From NCBI GenBank assembly GCA_027604685.1, contig JADHYX010000090.1, positions 1 through 63,217 of the forward strand: a stretch of 63,217 bases of DNA. The letters are read 5' to 3'. The position numbers and the translations under genes are program-made. The stretch comes from Lobulomyces angularis (lineage: Eukaryota > Chytridiomycota > Chytridiomycetes > Lobulomycetales > Lobulomycetaceae). Of this stretch, positions 51,536-63,217 are shown in pieces (within the stretch, counting starts at the first letter, position 1; every line of letters starts with the position of its first letter). The notes beneath the pieces are model-generated. The model saw only the letters and a list, made by a program, of their open reading frames with translations. It was not told the origin of the DNA and made no database searches.

Positions 51536-54500
51536 CTATTTTTTAAATTTAAAAGTACTTAGTTTACTAAATGATGATGATTTTTTATTTGCGGTTAAGT
51601 CAGTATTGGTATGGGTGGTACTTATTTTTGCTTCAGTATCATCTTCAACTTCCAAAGGATTATTTTTCTTGAGGTTTAACAAATTCTCGTTGTAAGTATT
51701 TTCATTATTCAAGTTTTGTCTAGAAACTTCAACAGCATGGACTTTTGCTATGCTTTTAATATTCTTGTCCAATCCAGTTGATTTTTTGAAAAAACTTTGC
51801 AAACTCTTATCCTTTTTCATTTTTTTAGCATTTTCCCCCTCATCGTTCAACAAAAGCTTCCTTTTTTTTAATACTAGATAAATGTTAAAAAAAATAAAAA
51901 TTTTGTTAAGTTACCTTCTTCGCTTTCTTTAGGGTCAGCTTTTGAAGTAGCAGGAGACTGAAATTTATTCAGTGCAAAGGGGTTTACATACTTTGTTGAT
52001 CCATTTTCAATTCTATTAACTTTATGTGCTAAAAGGTATTTTAAGTATATTGGAGAAACTCAAAAATACATACTCTTAAGCGCATTATTCTTTTCCTCTA
52101 ATTTTCGTCTAATAAAATTCTTTTCTTCTTCAGATTTGCCACCAGCGCCATTAATTAATGTGTCATGGTCATGTTCAACATCCTGTTTTTTTTTTTCAAA
52201 ATAAGGTTCTTGAAAATTAGCATTTTGCGTAATTTCTTTATTAGAGTTTAAGTAAACTGAAGTTTCTTGTGTTGATGCAGTTATCACTTCAACACTTGGC
52301 TGACTCTGCAACACCCCCTCTTCCACTAATGATTCCTGTTGAAGTAATTTAGAATTATCCACTAACTGCATTTTTTGACTTTGTTTTTCCAAAAAATTTT
52401 TTTTAAAAAAAATTTTCTTAATAAACAATATTTTAGCTAAGGACAAATAAACCTTCAATTACCTCTTTAATAACACTCATTTTTTCAGCAACTACTGGCA
52501 AGTTATTATGTAACGCCAACTTGATAGCACCATCAATAGAAGTTTCAGAATGTAGTATTGAACAAATATCTATCGCTAACTGTGATTTTTTTGCTTTGCA
52601 TGTACTCTAAATAAAAGTTAAATCTTTTACACGAAAATTACTTACCACTTCAAGAGTTAATGCAATTTTATCTAATTCTTTTTTTATTTTAAAAAATTTT
52701 GATTTAGCTTCTGTATCGATTCCATGAGCTTCTTTTTTCAGCAATTCATCCTGCGAAAGGAGTAACAATCCTTTATTATGTCTTTAATTTTAAGTAGGTA
52801 CTGTTAATATTAAAGAAACCTACCGTTCCTCTAAATTGCCTGTTGTATTCATGTTGAGAAATGGTAGAAGAATAGGCAGTTCCATAAGCATTGGTACAGG
52901 AAGTTGTGGATGGTCTTGAATATCCTATTTCAAAAACAATTTTAAGAAAAATAATAAAATTAATCACTACTCTGCAAATAACAGTCATAAAATTTTCTGC
53001 AATAACACCAACAGGCCAATAAAATTCTTTTTTTTTTTTACTACTCTCTCGTGTATCTAAAAAAGGTAACCAGTAACTGTTACTGATAGATTCACTATTT
53101 CGTATTAATCCTCGCAATATCCCAACTGAATCATAAGTCATTGGAATCTAAAAAGGTTAATTAAATAAATAATGTTATCTAATTATTTTTGCAAATTCAC
53201 CCCTTCCTCGCTGAAGCCAATCCATATTAATTTTGATGTCGAAGATATTGGTAGTGCATCTTTTAAAATGCATTTTCTAGAATTATCGAACAATAAGAAT
53301 CCCATATTTTGCTCCTCTATTGAATATGTAAGTAAAATCTTGTGTTGAACTTAATAAAATTACCCTGAAAAACTCCACCTCGGTGATACACAACCAACAA
53401 ATAGTCATCACAGCCAACCATTGAAACTGCACTACTTTGCAAACAAAGCAGCCCTAACTGCAAACCACCGAAACTAAAAAATCTTAAATAATTCATTGAT
53501 GTCGAAACGACAATGTAAGTTTTGGTTAAAGCGACACCTAAACAATTATCAAAAGAGTGAACAATATAAAACTACCAGTAGGTTCTTCTTTGGAATCAGT
53601 GCCAAACTGAATCATCCATTCATTTTGACTTGACCAATTTTCAATTGGCCTAAAGAAAATAGTTGAAGGATGAGTGGAGCTAGATTGGCAAGCAAATATA
53701 ATTCCTGACTTTCCTAAAATGAAAATAAATACAGTTAAATGTATTAATTAAATTACCTAAAGAACATAAATTATAGGAATAATTGTCAGTCAAATGAAAA
53801 TTTTTTTTGCTTTTATCAAAAAATTCAACGTAGATAGTGGAATGCGATAATTGTTCAACTGAATAAACCGCCCCAATTAAATTAAACGATAAATAATATT
53901 TTCCGCCCTTGACAATAGGAGTTGATCCAGGTTGGAATGAACTTTGCTGGTTTGTGTTAAACAAATCTAAAAAAATAAAAGAAGGGATTAATACAAAAAA
54001 AATCCTTCGAACCTAGCTGGTCTGAAGAAAATTTACTATAGGTGTTTACTGTTTGGCCATTGCGACATTTATTTGAGTTCGAGATATCTTTCTCATAATC
54101 ACTGTTTTCAAGCTTTTCCTCTTCATCTTCACTAATACTATATGTATTAGAGAGATATTTTTCCGTTAACTTATCTAAAGGGGGGTTAAAAAATCAAGAA
54201 AAATTGTTTCAACCTTTTTGACCTACGTTATCCACGTCTTCAAACGCTGAAAATTGTTGGTTTGCTTTGTTGTTTGAAATAAAATTTTTCTTCACATCAG
54301 ATTCTTTGTCACTGAAGTCATCGTCATCAAATAAAACATCCAGACCGTTTTGATTTGTATTAGAGTCGCTGTGTAAAGGAGCAATCTTTAAATATCTTTC
54401 CTCCACTGTGGTAAATTGGTCAACGAATTCCTCCGCATCAGTGTTATTCATGAAATTTAACGAAAAATTTATATGTCCTTGATTATCTGCCTTTTAAAAT

Positions 54501-55892
54501 ACACTTAAACAAAAGTTTTTATTTTAGTTCTATTTTTACGAAATAAAAGTAATTTTTTGTCGGATGCCAAGTTAATCCCGTTATAACTGCACTGTGTCTT
54601 ATTGAAAATACAGGATTAACCGTAGATTTACTCGGCTGCCAAACTGAAAGTGATCCATCCATTACTGCTGCGACCAGATAAACACCATTAGGCGACCAAC
54701 TAATAATGGACACTTCCTATACCGGATTTGTTAATTTTTTCTTTATTTTTATAATTACATTGGTATGGGGACCAATTTTTGCTATAATTTCCCAAGTTTC
54801 ATGTTCAATAATTGCGATTTCTCTATTGCTGATAGGAACAGCCAAATAAGTTCCACTTGGATTCCATGATAACCTAACCAAGTTTTCTGAACTATATTTA
54901 GGTATAATTTTAAGGATATTTTAAAAAAATCAAAATAATATATTACTCCTTTTCTGTTGGGTTCAGAAATGAATCTATTATCTTAACGCACTTGGTATCA
55001 TGTAAATCTACTACATCCCATATCCTGAGCGAACCTTCTGCATCCGTGGAGGCCTTTTTGCCAAATAAAAAAAAAAAAAAAAAGGAATGATTGTATCTAA
55101 GTCATAGTGAATTCTCCATACAATATAGTCACTTTTAGGATCGTAACAGACGCATTTAACAGCTTTTCGATGCCCTTTCAAGTTCGTCACCTGTATCAAA
55201 TCAGACAGGTTAACTAACTTTATAGCGCCGTCCCTATAAATTTAATAATTAATTAAGAAATTGTCTTTATCGTATGATAATATTTCAATACCCCATAGCT
55301 AAGGCACAGTAATGTCCCTGTAAAAATTTAAAGTTATATGACTATAAAATTTTTTTAATAATTACTTTGGTATCAAAGCTTAGAAAGTTCACAGGACACT
55401 TAGCTCTTATTAAGGTTTTATCATTAACAAGGACATTATTATTTAATTTGAATGTACAAGCTAAAAAAAAATAAAATAAAATGAGGAAAAAATAAATTCG
55501 ATAATATTTGCTAAAATAACCTTCATTATCTTCAGAAGTAGAAGCAATTAAATTTCCTTTTGTAGTAATTGAAGTAGAGGCTCCTAAATGATACTGCAAA
55601 GTTCCAATTAGGTTGAAATCTTCCTTGTCTTTATCAATTAAATCCGCCTCAAATACATATATCCTCATATCACTTCCTGTGGTAACTAATCGACTTAAAA
55701 AAATTTATTATTTGAAATAATTAGCACTCAATTCTTTTTTTTTTTTTGGTATTTTTATTTATTGTTTCATTATTGTTTTTGTTTCATTTTTGTTTTCGAT
55801 TATATTTAATTATTTTACTCATTTTCAAAAAAGGCAATGGAAGTTATTCCTGATTCATGTCTCAAGTGATTTAATTTTTTAAATCTATTCAT
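51536..55892 (-). CDS. CTF4: CTF4/WDHD1 (AND-1) replisome scaffold
   Basis: Starts MNRFKKLNHLRHESG (ATG 55890-55892). The N-terminal WD40 propeller shows RLVTTGSDMRIYVFEADL, LKGHRKAVKCVCYDP, SLRIWDVVDLHD, LSWNPSGTYLAVPISN, SIISWSPNGVYLVAAVMDGS and TGLTWHPTKN. An acidic linker is followed by the second (SepB) propeller (SFQPGSTPIV, YYLSFNLIGAVY, KGIIFACQ-like strand) and helical domain. This order is that of Ctf4, which links CMG helicase to polymerase alpha. The C-terminal tail is Lys-rich with a degenerate PIP-like motif, SLQSFFKK. About fifteen introns. Polymerase delta subunit 4 lies in the same window, but there is no evidence of linkage in function beyond replication. Confidence 0.85.
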
Positions 55893-56027
55893 ACTTTTTA
55901 ACAACTTTTTTAAAAACCCTTGTTAAACTTTTCAACACATTTTTTATTTTTAAGGTATTAAAAAAAAATTTCTTAATATTACAAAAATTAAAAATTTGCA
56001 AGAATATAAATTTACAGAAAAAAATAT

Positions 56028-58377
56028 TTATTCAGGTTTTTTTAATTCAAACTTCACTTCATTTGTAATCCCTTCACTTCTACCCTTCACTGAAACAAGG
56101 TGATCATTGTCAACAGTGATTTTTCTTTTTCTCCCCGCGTTACTCTTTTTATAACTTACTCCAACCTGCGTCCCAATTAATTCATTATTGCTCAACTTTG
56201 ATGTGTAAATTATTGGTCTGTTTTCCAATGCCGTAGTAAAATCGCTTCGCGTTTGTTTCGAGAAAATAAAATTTTGTTTAAAAATGCATTTCCTTTCTTC
56301 CTCGGAATTTTCATTATTTTCTGCAGATTCTTTTTCAGATATAACAGATTCTAGAAAAGCTAAAAATTTTTTAGGAATAGGATGGTATGTAAGTTGATCA
56401 CTGAGAGTATTAATTGAATTAAATGTATGCATATCATCTTTATTTAGCCTATCCTCCTCCTCCATAACTTTTGATGCAGCAGCAGCAGATTGAGATGGTG
56501 AATGTTTGGTGCCACCACAAGGTTCCAATTTAAAGTCATCACTATTGTTTAGGACGGCTATACCATCATCATCCGTTGTAGGAATCAAATTATCGCTGTT
56601 AATTTTATTTCCTGATGCAACATATTGTTGTTTTTGAGTATCGCAGAATTTTGGTGCATTAGGAGATAACGGTAAAGATGGAATAGATTTCACATCACCT
56701 GACTCCGCTTCCAGCTTCTGATCAATATACTAATTAATTGATTAAAAATTTCTGTGTAGCTTAAATACATACCTCCTCTACTAACTTACAAAATTTACCA
56801 GTATCAGTAATAATTTGATTATCATACAAAAGATCATTGTATTCAATAACGTTTCCGTCCACTTTTGAGTCTTGATTAGTAGAACTATTATTATTTTCCA
56901 ATATACTTTTCATTAAATTTAAAATTTCATTTTTTTCTATAGAAACTTTTATTGAGAGTTCCTGATACTCTGCATCAATTTGTCTACTTGATTCTCCAAC
57001 TGCGTGTCTATAAAAATTTGATAAATGGGTATCAAAAGAAGAATCTTCATATTAATTTTTTTTTTTTTAAAACTACTTTAATATATAAAAATTTTTTTTT
57101 TTTTTTTTATAATGAAGCTTTGCGAAAAAGCAATTAAATAGAATAATGAAAAGAGAATTACCTAATAAAGATCTAATGTGTACTTTTTGAGGAGGGTATT
57201 CATAAGATTGTGCAGTATATAGTTGACGAAATTCATTTAAATTATTCTAAAAAATAAATTCACTTTTTAAACAATCATAAAATTATCAAATATGTATACC
57301 ATCAAATCCAGTTGGGTTTCTCTTAAAACATTAGAATCATAATATAATTGCTCAAAAATTGCAATATCAACTTCAAATGCTTTTAGATGCTCACTAAATA
57401 AAGGGTATTTTAATATATTCTCATCATAGTTTGCATCCTTCACCTTGTCTACACCTTCAACAAAGTTGCTGTTAAGATCATCTAAATTTCTATTTAAATT
57501 TGCTTGGTTGTTTTCTAAATTGGTGATTTCTAAGGAATTGGTAATGAAGCAAAACATATTGAAGACAGGACTTTGTAAAGTATTACTGTTAGAAAATGGA
57601 AAAGGTGGATGAATAGGGTTATGAACTGACGGTAAATTTAAACTCAAAACATTTAAAAGTAAGCAAACAGAGTGTGGGAATAGATTTTCCATTGCTGCAT
57701 GTTTACAGATATCAAAATTTGTAGGTTTGAGAGGGTATACAGAATTAACGCTATTAATGTTTGAGCGAAAAAAATTAATAAAGCTTAGTTAATATTAGTA
57801 GTCTATACCTTTTATACCATCCAACAATCTTGTAACCAAAAAAACTAAATTTACTTTTGACTGATTTTAATTCCGCAATTTCTTCAAGAAGTAAATTGTT
57901 ATCATCTTCATTTAGATTGTAATCCTTTTCAGCAAAGTTTAATCTGCCATTAAATTTTTCAATTATCGTATTTTTTAAATTTCTTTTTGCTGGTATCAAA
58001 TGGCAAATTCTAGTACAAATCTTATTAAAAACTGGATGCTGATATTGAAATCCACCCAGATAACCAGAAATTTTATAGACAGGATCGGTTAGAATTAGTG
58101 AAATTACAGCTGTGTAGAAGAAAAATTCGCAAAGAATATATAAAAAATAAAAAAAAATTTAATTCGAAACCTTGATATACAGAAGAATCTAAGACAACAA
58201 TTGAATCATCGCTAAATTATAATAAATTTGATCTTTAAATATCAAAATTTTCATTAATCTTACCATTTAAAAGTATCAACTATCGCATTCTGAAATATGG
58301 GAGGAAAATCAAAAATTGATTTTTTCGAATATGATTCATTATAATTTTCAGTTAAAAAGTCATTCATCTAATCTGAT
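56028..58377 (-). CDS. MYSM1/MPND-like MPN protein with lost JAMM histidines
   Basis: Starts MNDFLTENYNESYS. An MPN fold is suggested by NAIVDTFKW, AVISLILTDPVYKISGYLGG and, after the joined intron, GYKIVGWYKSVNSVYPLKPT followed by NFDICKHAAMEN. The last block aligns with GWYHSHP...P-S--DI of MYSM1 and MPND: the two zinc histidines are replaced by Lys and Val, while the final Asp remains. It should therefore be catalytically dead as a deubiquitinase. A helical region follows (DIAIFEQLYYDSNVLRETQL). The C-terminus carries a basic AT-hook-like GRKRK, fitting a chromatin protein. The MPN call is moderate; the details of the substituted residues are directly visible. Confidence 0.55.
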
Positions 58378-58550
58378 ATTCCCAAATTATTCTTTCAGGG
58401 TTTTTCAGGGTTTTTCCATTAAATTAAAATTGTAATTTGTATTTTGTTCATATAAAAAAAAAAATACTACCAAAAAAAACAAATACCAAAAAAAAAAGAG
58501 AAAACACTTAAAATAATATTAAAACAATTTCATTAACTGAAAAAACTTCT

Positions 58551-59880
58551 TTAACAAATTCCTTGATTAAGATTTTCTTGCCCCAGTCCCATACCAATGG
58601 TTTGTCTTTTTCTTAAACGAACAATTTTTCCATGTTGCTCCTGTCTATTAAGTCTGAATAAAAAATTGTGAGATAAGGCTACAAAATATATTTGGTACCT
58701 TTCTTTTTCCTCAAACACCATCAATTTTCTCCTCCTTTCAGCTTCACATAATTTCTTATTTACTTTCAAGTAAGTTTCTTCAGCACACTTGGAAGGACTA
58801 TAAAAAAAATAAAAAATTAATGAATTTTAGCAATACAAAAAAGAAAAGTCATACCTATGCGAAATCATTTCCACACTTTTGTGATGACTCGCTAATTTAT
58901 CTAGTTTGTTTTTGAAGATATCATTTCGGCGCTTTTCGGCAGCTTCTAATTTTTCAAAAACAGTGATTTCATTAGTTTCATGAGGAGGTGAATTTGACTT
59001 TTCATCTGGATGCATTTCTAACGGTGTTATAGACCCGGATTTTCTTTTGCGTACAACCACGGCGTGTTCATTTAACTTTAATAAACGCAATCTTTCTTCT
59101 TCTTCTTTCAATTTTCTGCGTTGATTTGCTAGTTCTAACTTTTCATTTAACACCTTCTCAGCCTCATTCTTTTTCAGAGTGCTTTTTGAAGAGAGAAAAC
59201 TTTAATTGTCTTATTGAGTAAAATTTGAATTACCTGGTAGCGATCTCCTCTACAGTTTTGTGATGTTCGGTAAGTTTATTCAACTTTTTTTCTATCACCG
59301 CATTTCTACGCTTTTCAGCGGCATCCAATCTAGAAGATATTTCTTGTTCAGTTGGAGCATCTTTCAATGGACTAAGATTATGAGGTAAAAAAATATATCA
59401 AAAAAAAAAAGTTATAAATTTTTTTACCTGGAAGAAATTACTTCAACTATTTTATTATGGTTGTGTAGCTTGTGTAGTTTATCTTCCTCAAATTTAAGTC
59501 TACGTCTTTCGGCGTTTTCGAGTTTATTTACAATTTCCGATTTAGTAACCTCTACTGATGATTGCTTTTCTAACTTTGCTTTAAAACTTTGCTCTTTAGC
59601 TTTTAAAACTTCTTCAGCAGCTTTTAAGGATTTTTTTGAGTCTATTAACTTTTTCCTTTCAGAGGCTAAAGTCAACTTTTCCCTCAGATCATCAGAGGAA
59701 AGATTTAATCTAAAATAAAAGAAAAAGTGAAATTAGAACTGAGAGGAAAAAAAAAGATAGAATATAGATCAAAAAAGATTATAGAATATACCGTTTTGTT
59801 TGCGATAGTTTGAGAGGAGAAGAAGCAATTTTAGGGATGTCGTCAATAGGGATTTCGAAAGCAATAGATTTTTCAGGCAT
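58551..59880 (-). CDS. Stathmin-like protein with tandem tubulin-binding-type repeats
   Basis: Starts MPEKSIAFEIPIDDIPK, like the stathmin cap segment (AFE followed by hydrophobic and acidic residues). Several helical repeats follow with the form L--AE-RR-----KL-KL--H-K-VE-IS: NKLENAERRRLKFEEDKLHK, SRLDAAEKRRNAVIEKKLNK, EKLEAAEKRRNDIFKNKLDK, and more diverged copies LNEKLELANQRRK and VNKKLCEAERRRK. Stathmins sequester tubulin dimers and destabilise microtubules. Three successive introns are all phase 2 and split the same Ser codon just after the repeat end (VISS, IATS, ISHS), so the array grew by exon duplication. The short C-terminal tail ends NQGIC. Confidence 0.68.
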
Positions 59881-60350
59881 TTTTTTTCAATCTTTTTTTT
59901 CAAGTTGAAAGATTAAAACTAAATATTTTTTTGATTTTTTTGGGGTGTCTGCTCGGTATTTGAAAAAGAAAAAATTCGAAGGGTGAAAATTCAAGTGAAG
60001 GAATTCTTTTATGTGGACCACAAATATTTAACCACGCCACCAAAGAAGATCAACTCAAAAAATACAGTAAAAATACTGTAAAATATTATCCAGTTTTCAA
60101 GTCCCAGTTGGGCATTTAGTTTTTTTTCTGAATTTTTTGTGGGTAGTTTTTATATAGAAACTGCTTCAACTTTTGATCTATCAAATTTTGTTTTTGCACA
60201 GGAAATCCTACTGAAATTATTTAATTTCACATGGGTTGATGTTGCTTTAAAAGGTTATGCACACAATATTATATCAGTATATTTAAAGTTCAGAAGTTCA
60301 GCACTTATTTATATTTAAAAAGTAACAAAAGTTCTAAAGAAAAAAATATC
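59881..60350. other. Spacer upstream of the stathmin-like gene
   Basis: Holds the stathmin-like promoter and the 3' end of the KPWE gene. Base use is more even around 59940-60070, but there is no supported ORF or recognised element. Confidence 0.5.
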
Positions 60351-61013
60351 TTATTTCTCCCATGGTTTTTTATGTTGTTTCAGCACTGAATTCGAAGGTT
60401 CTGCTTCATTGACAACATTAGGAATTTGTTTTATTCCAGGTATTGTTTCACCATTTGCTAACATATCTGCTATTTGCTGAAAACTCAAAGGCACATTTTC
60501 CTCTCCTTTATTCTCTTTTTCAATCGCTGATTTTTTATTTAAAAGAGAATTTTCATTTTCTTTGTGTCGTAAACTAGTCACTTCTTTATGTTTATTTTCA
60601 GAAAGGTTTTTAAACTTTTCATACTCTTCAAAGTTAAAATTTTTTTGAACAAATCTAGTAAAAAAATAAAATTTAACATTAATAAACTATAAATAAAAAA
60701 AAAAAAAATACTTTGAAAAATAAAAACCTTTTGCTTTCAAAATAAAATCAGTGTTAGATTTATCTAGTAAAAAAGAATTAAAGTCTTCTGATAAGTTTAT
60801 GTGCTTATACTTTTCATTTTTAGCTATTAAGGACGCTAGTCCACTTTTAAATTTTAAATCTCCATAAAAGTCATATTTTTCAAATAATTTAAACAAATTT
60901 TCTTGCTCTAAAATTTCAACATTTGTACTCTTGATGGATTCGTTAGAGTTATTGTCAAAAAATGTTTTTTTTTTATTTGAACTATTTAAATTATTTTCAG
61001 TAGGTTCTTGCAT
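60351..61013 (-). CDS. KPWE-domain protein (candidate peroxisomal import cofactor, Pex39-like)
   Basis: Two exons, MQEPTENNLNSSNKKK to KKPWEK. The N-terminal part has a small helical domain (YDFYGDLKFKSGLASLIAKN, DFNSFLLDKSNTDFILKAKG, FYFSKRFVQ), and the C-terminus has the KPWE domain: SFQQIADMLANGETIPGIKQ, IPNVV and KKPWEK. This combination matches fungal proteins annotated with the KPWE domain; small KPWE proteins have recently been linked to PTS2 import by Pex7. The role is inference from the motif. It is head to head with the SMARCD gene, 117 bp away. Confidence 0.75.
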
Positions 61014-61130
61014 TTTTTTGTTATTTTTGAAAAATTAGGGTTTAAAAAGAAAATCTATTTTTCATAATAGTTAATTGGTGGCCTTTTAAAGATTGGTCTC
61101 AGTCTATACGTGATCTTATCTAAAATCAAT
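61014..61130. promoter_or_regulatory. Short bidirectional promoter with paired ATTGG boxes
   Basis: 117 bp separate the divergent KPWE and SMARCD starts. Two ATTGG (inverted CCAAT) motifs at 61074-61078 and 61092-61096 are 18 bp apart, as in NF-Y-type promoters. Function is inferred. Confidence 0.35.
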
Positions 61131-63098
61131 ATGAATCCTCAACAGCAACAGCAGAGATTGCAGATGCAACAGCAAAATTCGATACCTATGCCTGGTTTAC
61201 CTGTGCCAAATATGCAAGGAATGCAAGTAATTATTAACTACATTTGATGAAAACTAATTTCAAAACTGTTTTTCTAACATAACTTTTTATAATTTCTTTT
61301 TAAGCATAATCCCATGTTAGGACAAATATATACTCCGAGGTACGCAAATGAAATATTTTTGAAATTTAAAAATGTTTTTTTCCTTCTTTTACAATGATTA
61401 GGCAAGGAACTCCTCAATTTCAGCAACAACAACAACAACAGCAGCAGCAGCAAATGATGCAACAAAGAATGCAACAAGCACAACAACAAGCACAACAACT
61501 TCCACAAAAGTAATGTACAATTTTTCTTCTTTCTAATTTTTACTGTATCTTTTTTAGGAGGAGAAGACCCACTGATAAGTCTTTACCTAGAAATGTTTTT
61601 TATTTAAAAATGTTTCAAATTTTTTTTTTAACGAATTTATCATCATTAGATTGAAACTTTTGTTCCAGAATCAAAATTATTTACACAATTACAAGATTTC
61701 GAAAAAAGATTAGATCAAACTATTTTGAGAAAAAGATTAGACATTCAAGAAGCTTTATCGAAGCCCATGAAAGTATGGATAAAATTTTTTTTTTTAAATA
61801 TATTTTATATAATCCAAAATATTTTATGTTATGAAAAGACACAAAGATTTCTAAGAATTTTTTTATCAAATCTCGCTAGTGACCAGTATGTAGAAGAAGG
61901 TGGGCAAGAAGACAATAACATGGATGCAGATAATATAAAATGTCCTTCGTGGACTTTGAGAATTGAAGGACGGTTATTAGAAGTACAATTTCGTTTAATA
62001 ATTTATCGTTTGATAATTTTTTATTTTTTTTAATTTTTTTAGCCTACTGTTGGTAACAAAAAAGGTGCTGTTCAAAAACAGTTTTCACATTTTATTAAAT
62101 CCGTATATGTGGAACTGCAAAGAGATGCAGGATTATATCCTGATGGAAATATGATCGAGGTTTATATATTGAAAAAAATTTTTTTTTATCGTAATTTTTA
62201 GTGGCATAAACAACCAGGTTCGGCAGACTGTGATGGATTCGAAATAAAAAGAAAAGGAGACACTAATACACCTGTTAAAATATTTATTCAGTTGGAGCAT
62301 CAGCCTGAAAAATTTAAACTATCCGCAGAATTGAGCAGAGTTTTAGATATTCACACTGATACGAAATCTAATTGCATCATGGCACTTTGGCAGTATATTA
62401 AGTTAAACAAATTGCAAGACCCAGATGATCGACGATATATTAACTGTGACGATACACTTAAACGAGTAAGTTTAATATATAATTTTAATACATTTTTAAA
62501 TTTTCCGTTCTAAAGGTTTTTAATGTTCAACGGTTTTTATTTACTCAAATACCAGAGTTATTAAATATGCATATATTACCTCCGGACCCGGTAGTTTTAG
62601 AATACATAATAAAAGTGGATAAAGAATATCATATTGGCCAGTATGCTTATGATGTAGAAGTCGAAGTTGATGATCCCATGAAAGCTAAAATGACTGGATT
62701 ATTGAACGATATCCCTGGGTTAAACAAAGAACTTTCAAATTATGATGAAAAAGTAAATTTGAATCAGAAAGTTACTAATTTAAATTTTTTTTTTTTTTTT
62801 CCAAATTACTTAGATTATTGGAATCATCCAAGCCATCAATCAGTGTAAATTAAAACGTGATTTTTTTTTAAGCTTTTCTAATGACCCCTGTGGATTCATA
62901 AAACAATGGATGGCAAGTCAAAATAGAGATATGGAGGTAAAAAAAAATCTCCAAAATTTTTTTTTACGATAAAAAAAAAAGATTATTTTAGGAGATGTTA
63001 GAATTGATGCGGAAGATGCTAGAAATGCAAAGTTTTTTGATCAACCTTGGGTAAATGAAGCAGTTTTTAGATACTTAAATGAACAAACCAGACGTTAA
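61131..63098 (+). CDS. SNF12: SWI/SNF subunit SMARCD/SNF12 (BAF60, SWIB domain)
   Basis: Starts MNPQQQQQRLQMQQQN with a Gln-rich N-terminus (including an 11-Gln run at 61421-61453). Then ETFVPESKLFTQLQDFEKRL, DQTILRKRLDIQEALSKPMK, SWTLRIEGRLLE, the SWIB domain (FKLSAELSRVLDIHTDTKSN, IMALWQYIKLNKLQDPDDRR), YDVEVEVDD and SFSNDPCGFIKQWMASQNRD. The last exon is reached only by using an acceptor at aaaag before IILGDVRIDAEDARNAKFF, which restores the family C-terminus DQPWVNEAVFRYLN. It is a core remodelling subunit of SWI/SNF or RSC. A RSC7-type subunit lies in the same window. Confidence 0.93.
61421..61453 (+). repeat. CAG/CAA polyglutamine tract
   Basis: Eleven consecutive Gln codons (CAG and CAA mixed) in the SMARCD N-terminal exon. 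Mixed codons make slippage less likely than a pure repeat. Confidence 0.85.
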
Positions 63099-63217
63099 TA
63101 AATTCAGTCACAAAAAAAAATTTTTTTTTTTTTTCTTCTTAAAAATAATTTTTTAATTTCAAAAGTCATATTTAATATATACGTTTTTTTTTTTTTATTT
63201 TTTAATTTTTTTACTTT

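Overview
The window is nuclear DNA from an intron-rich, very AT-rich eukaryote. It most likely comes from an early-diverging, flagellated fungus (chytrid-like or Cryptomycota-like); the species is not determinable from sequence alone. Genes are packed on both strands and cut by tiny GT-AG introns (many 40-70 nt). TAA, TAG and TGA all end genes, so the standard code is used. Fungal-type families (YME2, RSC7/SWP82, Mis14-type NSL1, a KPWE-domain protein) sit beside a centrosome/cilium family absent from yeasts (TBC1D31) and a stathmin-like protein. I see no tRNA, rRNA, transposase, CRISPR array or prokaryotic operon.

Layout. 0-10 kb: a PI4P 5-kinase (+), an unrecognised acidic protein (+), an HD-domain protein (+), and a long minus-strand gene with an MLKL/HeLo-like helical domain and a Cys/His zinc cluster. 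10-20 kb: a small four-exon bZIP factor, kinetochore NSL1, a RSC7/SWP82 protein carrying PHD fingers, a perilipin-like protein with a CRE and an E-box upstream, and a Ras GEF. 20-30 kb: a GH47 mannosidase, an angiotensin-converting-enzyme-like (M2) peptidase and TBC1D31. 30-42 kb: SF3A2, POLD4, an SR/coiled-coil protein, an H4K20-type SET methyltransferase with a PHD finger, and a protein of about 2000 residues with a PB1-like module. 42-50 kb: a decayed U2AF2 copy, YME2 and an Abraxas-like MPN protein. 49-63 kb: a SANT plus U-box-like protein, CTF4, a catalytically dead MPN protein, a stathmin-repeat protein, a KPWE-domain peroxisomal candidate, and the SWI/SNF subunit SMARCD/SNF12.

Themes. 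Chromatin and replication are well represented (RSC7-PHD, SMARCD, SET9-PHD, CTF4, POLD4, NSL1). So are splicing (SF3A2 and the dead U2AF2), membranes and secretion (PIP5K, GH47, M2 peptidase, perilipin-like, YME2) and microtubules/cilium (TBC1D31, stathmin repeats). Several neighbours are divergent and share short promoters (NSL1/RSC7, SR-coiled-coil/SET, KPWE/SMARCD). The most notable items are the HeLo-like zinc protein, the M2 peptidase, the RSC7-PHD fusion, the stathmin array built from duplicated exons, and the MPN protein whose two JAMM histidines are replaced. Gene spans below run from start to stop codon and include introns.
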